Of a stretch of DNA of 64,000 bases, positions 63,078 to 64,000 are shown piece by piece. Position numbers and translations under genes: made by a program. Origin of the DNA: Candidatus Aegiribacteria sp. (GTDB taxonomy: Bacteria; Fermentibacterota; Fermentibacteria; Fermentibacterales; JCC-6); contig WTBT01000048.1 in assembly GCA_013138965.1 (NCBI GenBank), positions 16,246 through 80,245 on the forward strand, given 5' to 3'. Within the stretch, counting starts at the first letter, position 1, and each line of letters starts with the position of its first letter. The notes below the pieces were generated by a model. That model was not told the DNA's origin, ran no database searches, and worked only from the letters and a program-made list of their open reading frames with translations.

Positions 63078-63808
63078 ATGTACTCCTTGGAAACGTGGGC
63101 CTCATAAGTGTTAGAGAAGTGATTATTCTGAATAACCATGCTCTCTAATTTCATTCTTATTCTATCATCTACTTTAAAGTGGGTCATAAATTCCGATTCA
63201 TTGTTTATATCCATGCCTGCAATTTCTGACACGAGTGCATAATATTCTTTTGTCCGGTTTTTCACTGTTTTTCCCATAAGCAGGTGCTGTGCGAGTATGA
63301 CGCTATTCTCGATTTGCTCGTGGATATTATATCCTTCTTCATCAGGGTTCAAGCTTCTTTGCTGACCATCAATTTTAAGAATACTTTGGGTAACACCATC
63401 GATAACTTGATGAAGTAGCTCATGCACTGCAATGTAGTAAGATACGAAGACTTCATTGTCGTTGACCGGCATTTTGGCAATGGAGCAAACAGATGAATCA
63501 TTCGTGCGCATCCCCCTGCCATTTTTCCTCATTCCCTCAGAAAGATATACAGTGATAGCAGGAAGTCCCTGGGTTCTAAGAAAGGCAAGAACTATATCGT
63601 TTTCATCGCTTTCCCATAATTTCTTAAATGCGTTGATTTCTCTGATATAGTCTTTTCTTCTACTTTCCCAATACGAAGAGTAAAATTGTTCATATTCAAA
63701 TTTCGCAATTTCTGAAAATTTCACTAATCCAGCAAGATTATTGTTACCGTAAACATTCTGAAGCAATTGGAGACACTGAGCTTCCGTTTCTGTAAAACCG
63801 TTTAACAT
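63053..63808 (-). CDS. Putative zinc metalloprotease-like protein (HExxH)
   Basis: The 251-residue protein has a zincin motif YIAVHELLHQVIDG (His129, Glu130, His133) with Glu164 and Glu167 downstream (NIHEQIENSVI), a spacing compatible with gluzincins. No signal peptide or other known domain is seen. It is AT-rich and forms a unit with the toroid-like gene. It may be a peptidase or a toxin/effector; nothing in the neighbourhood settles it. The gene lies close to an ISL3-like element. Confidence 0.6.
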   Translation of the reverse strand: MLNGFTETEAQCLQLLQNVYGNNNLAGLVKFSEIAKFEYEQFYSSYWESRRKDYIREINAFKKLWESDENDIVLAFLRTQGLPAITVYLSEGMRKNGRGMRTNDSSVCSIAKMPVNDNEVFVSYYIAVHELLHQVIDGVTQSILKIDGQQRSLNPDEEGYNIHEQIENSVILAQHLLMGKTVKNRTKEYYALVSEIAGMDINNESEFMTHFKVDDRIRMKLESMVIQNNHFSNTYEAHVSKEYIWKNGKTN

Positions 63809-63874
63809 TACCTCATTAGGTGCAGATAAATAGTCGAGGCCTCTGAATAACGAATCAATATTATTGAAAAAAGC

Positions 63875-64000
63875 GGCTCTTCAGAAATTTGCGTACATAG
63901 CCTGAGTGTACAGGTGTGAACATGATACTATATTTCAATGGCTAACAACCACGTAAGTCATTGAAGGAGCATCATGTCCACAAGTCAATTATACCACAAT
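63875..64000 (+). mobile_element. Left end of an ISL3-like insertion sequence (cut by window edge)
   Basis: GGCTCTTCAGAAATTTGCG at 63875 looks like the terminal repeat of ISL3-family elements, and a transposase start follows about 100 bases inward. The other end lies beyond the window. Confidence 0.55.
63974..64000 (+). CDS. Transposase start (ISL3 family, partial)
   Basis: Only nine codons are visible: MSTSQLYHN, preceded by GAAGGAGC. The MSTSxLYH opening is typical of ISL3-family transposases. Identity rests on this and the upstream end sequence. Confidence 0.55.

Overview
The window reads as a bacterial chromosome segment with many densely packed genes, often overlapping by 1-11 bases, and frequent TTG or GTG starts. 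A TonB receptor, a BamB-like propeller, lipoprotein signal peptides, a Bat/MoxR operon and C-terminal 'sorting'-type domains point to a Gram-negative member of the FCB-like assemblage, possibly a candidate phylum such as Fermentibacterota. That placement is inference from gene content; no rRNA or marker phylogeny is available here.

Layout. (1) 1-12,967, minus strand: a methanol-utilisation operon, mtaC-mtaB-ramA-DUF1638, translationally coupled to a 2,246-residue Ser/Thr-kinase-like/ATPase/GAF/PAS/histidine-kinase protein, a single-domain response regulator and a receiver-PAS-PAS protein cut by the window edge. MtaB, MtaC and RamA would move the methyl group of methanol onto a corrinoid and keep the corrinoid active; no MtaA-type second methyltransferase is in view. 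(2) 12,968-14,624: a decayed secreted metalloprotease gene, a palindrome and a short inverted-repeat element. (3) 14,621-32,593: a polysaccharide deacetylase and a lipoprotein (minus), then a long plus-strand housekeeping run: pgi, purN, peptidoglycan enzymes (M15-like and YkuD), a PQQ propeller, an Era-like GTPase, scpA, scpB, an RluB-type pseudouridine synthase, cmk, plsC, rpsA, a tRNA methylthiotransferase, coaE and a TPR protein. (4) 32,593-32,997: the convergent junction, with an intrinsic terminator and a five-copy direct-repeat array. (5) 32,997-49,318, minus strand: Hpt, Na+/solute symporter, the Bat/MoxR operon with phosphomannomutase and a histidine-kinase-like protein lacking its histidine, a second copy of the inverted-repeat element, a TPR protein, hutI, rpmA and an M14 carboxypeptidase. 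(6) 49,476-59,711: tRNA-Pro (plus); then on the minus strand a split RCK potassium channel, a PHP-glycosyltransferase fusion, a cobalamin-riboswitch-controlled TonB receptor with a propeller lipoprotein, an FAD protein and a flippase-like membrane protein. (7) 59,767-61,525: an ABC transporter (plus). (8) 61,540-64,000: an accessory zone with two decayed toxin genes, a visibly AT-rich two-gene unit (helical-toroid-like protein plus an HExxH protein), and the left end of a probable ISL3-family insertion sequence.

Working together: methanol metabolism needs corrinoid, and the riboswitch-controlled outer-membrane receptor at 55-57 kb is a plausible cobalamin uptake route for it. The points most worth a second look are the sensor coupled to the methanol operon, the direct-repeat array, the inverted-repeat elements that supply stop codons to two genes, and several core enzymes with altered key residues (Era, CoaE, the Ser/Thr kinase domain and the channel filter).
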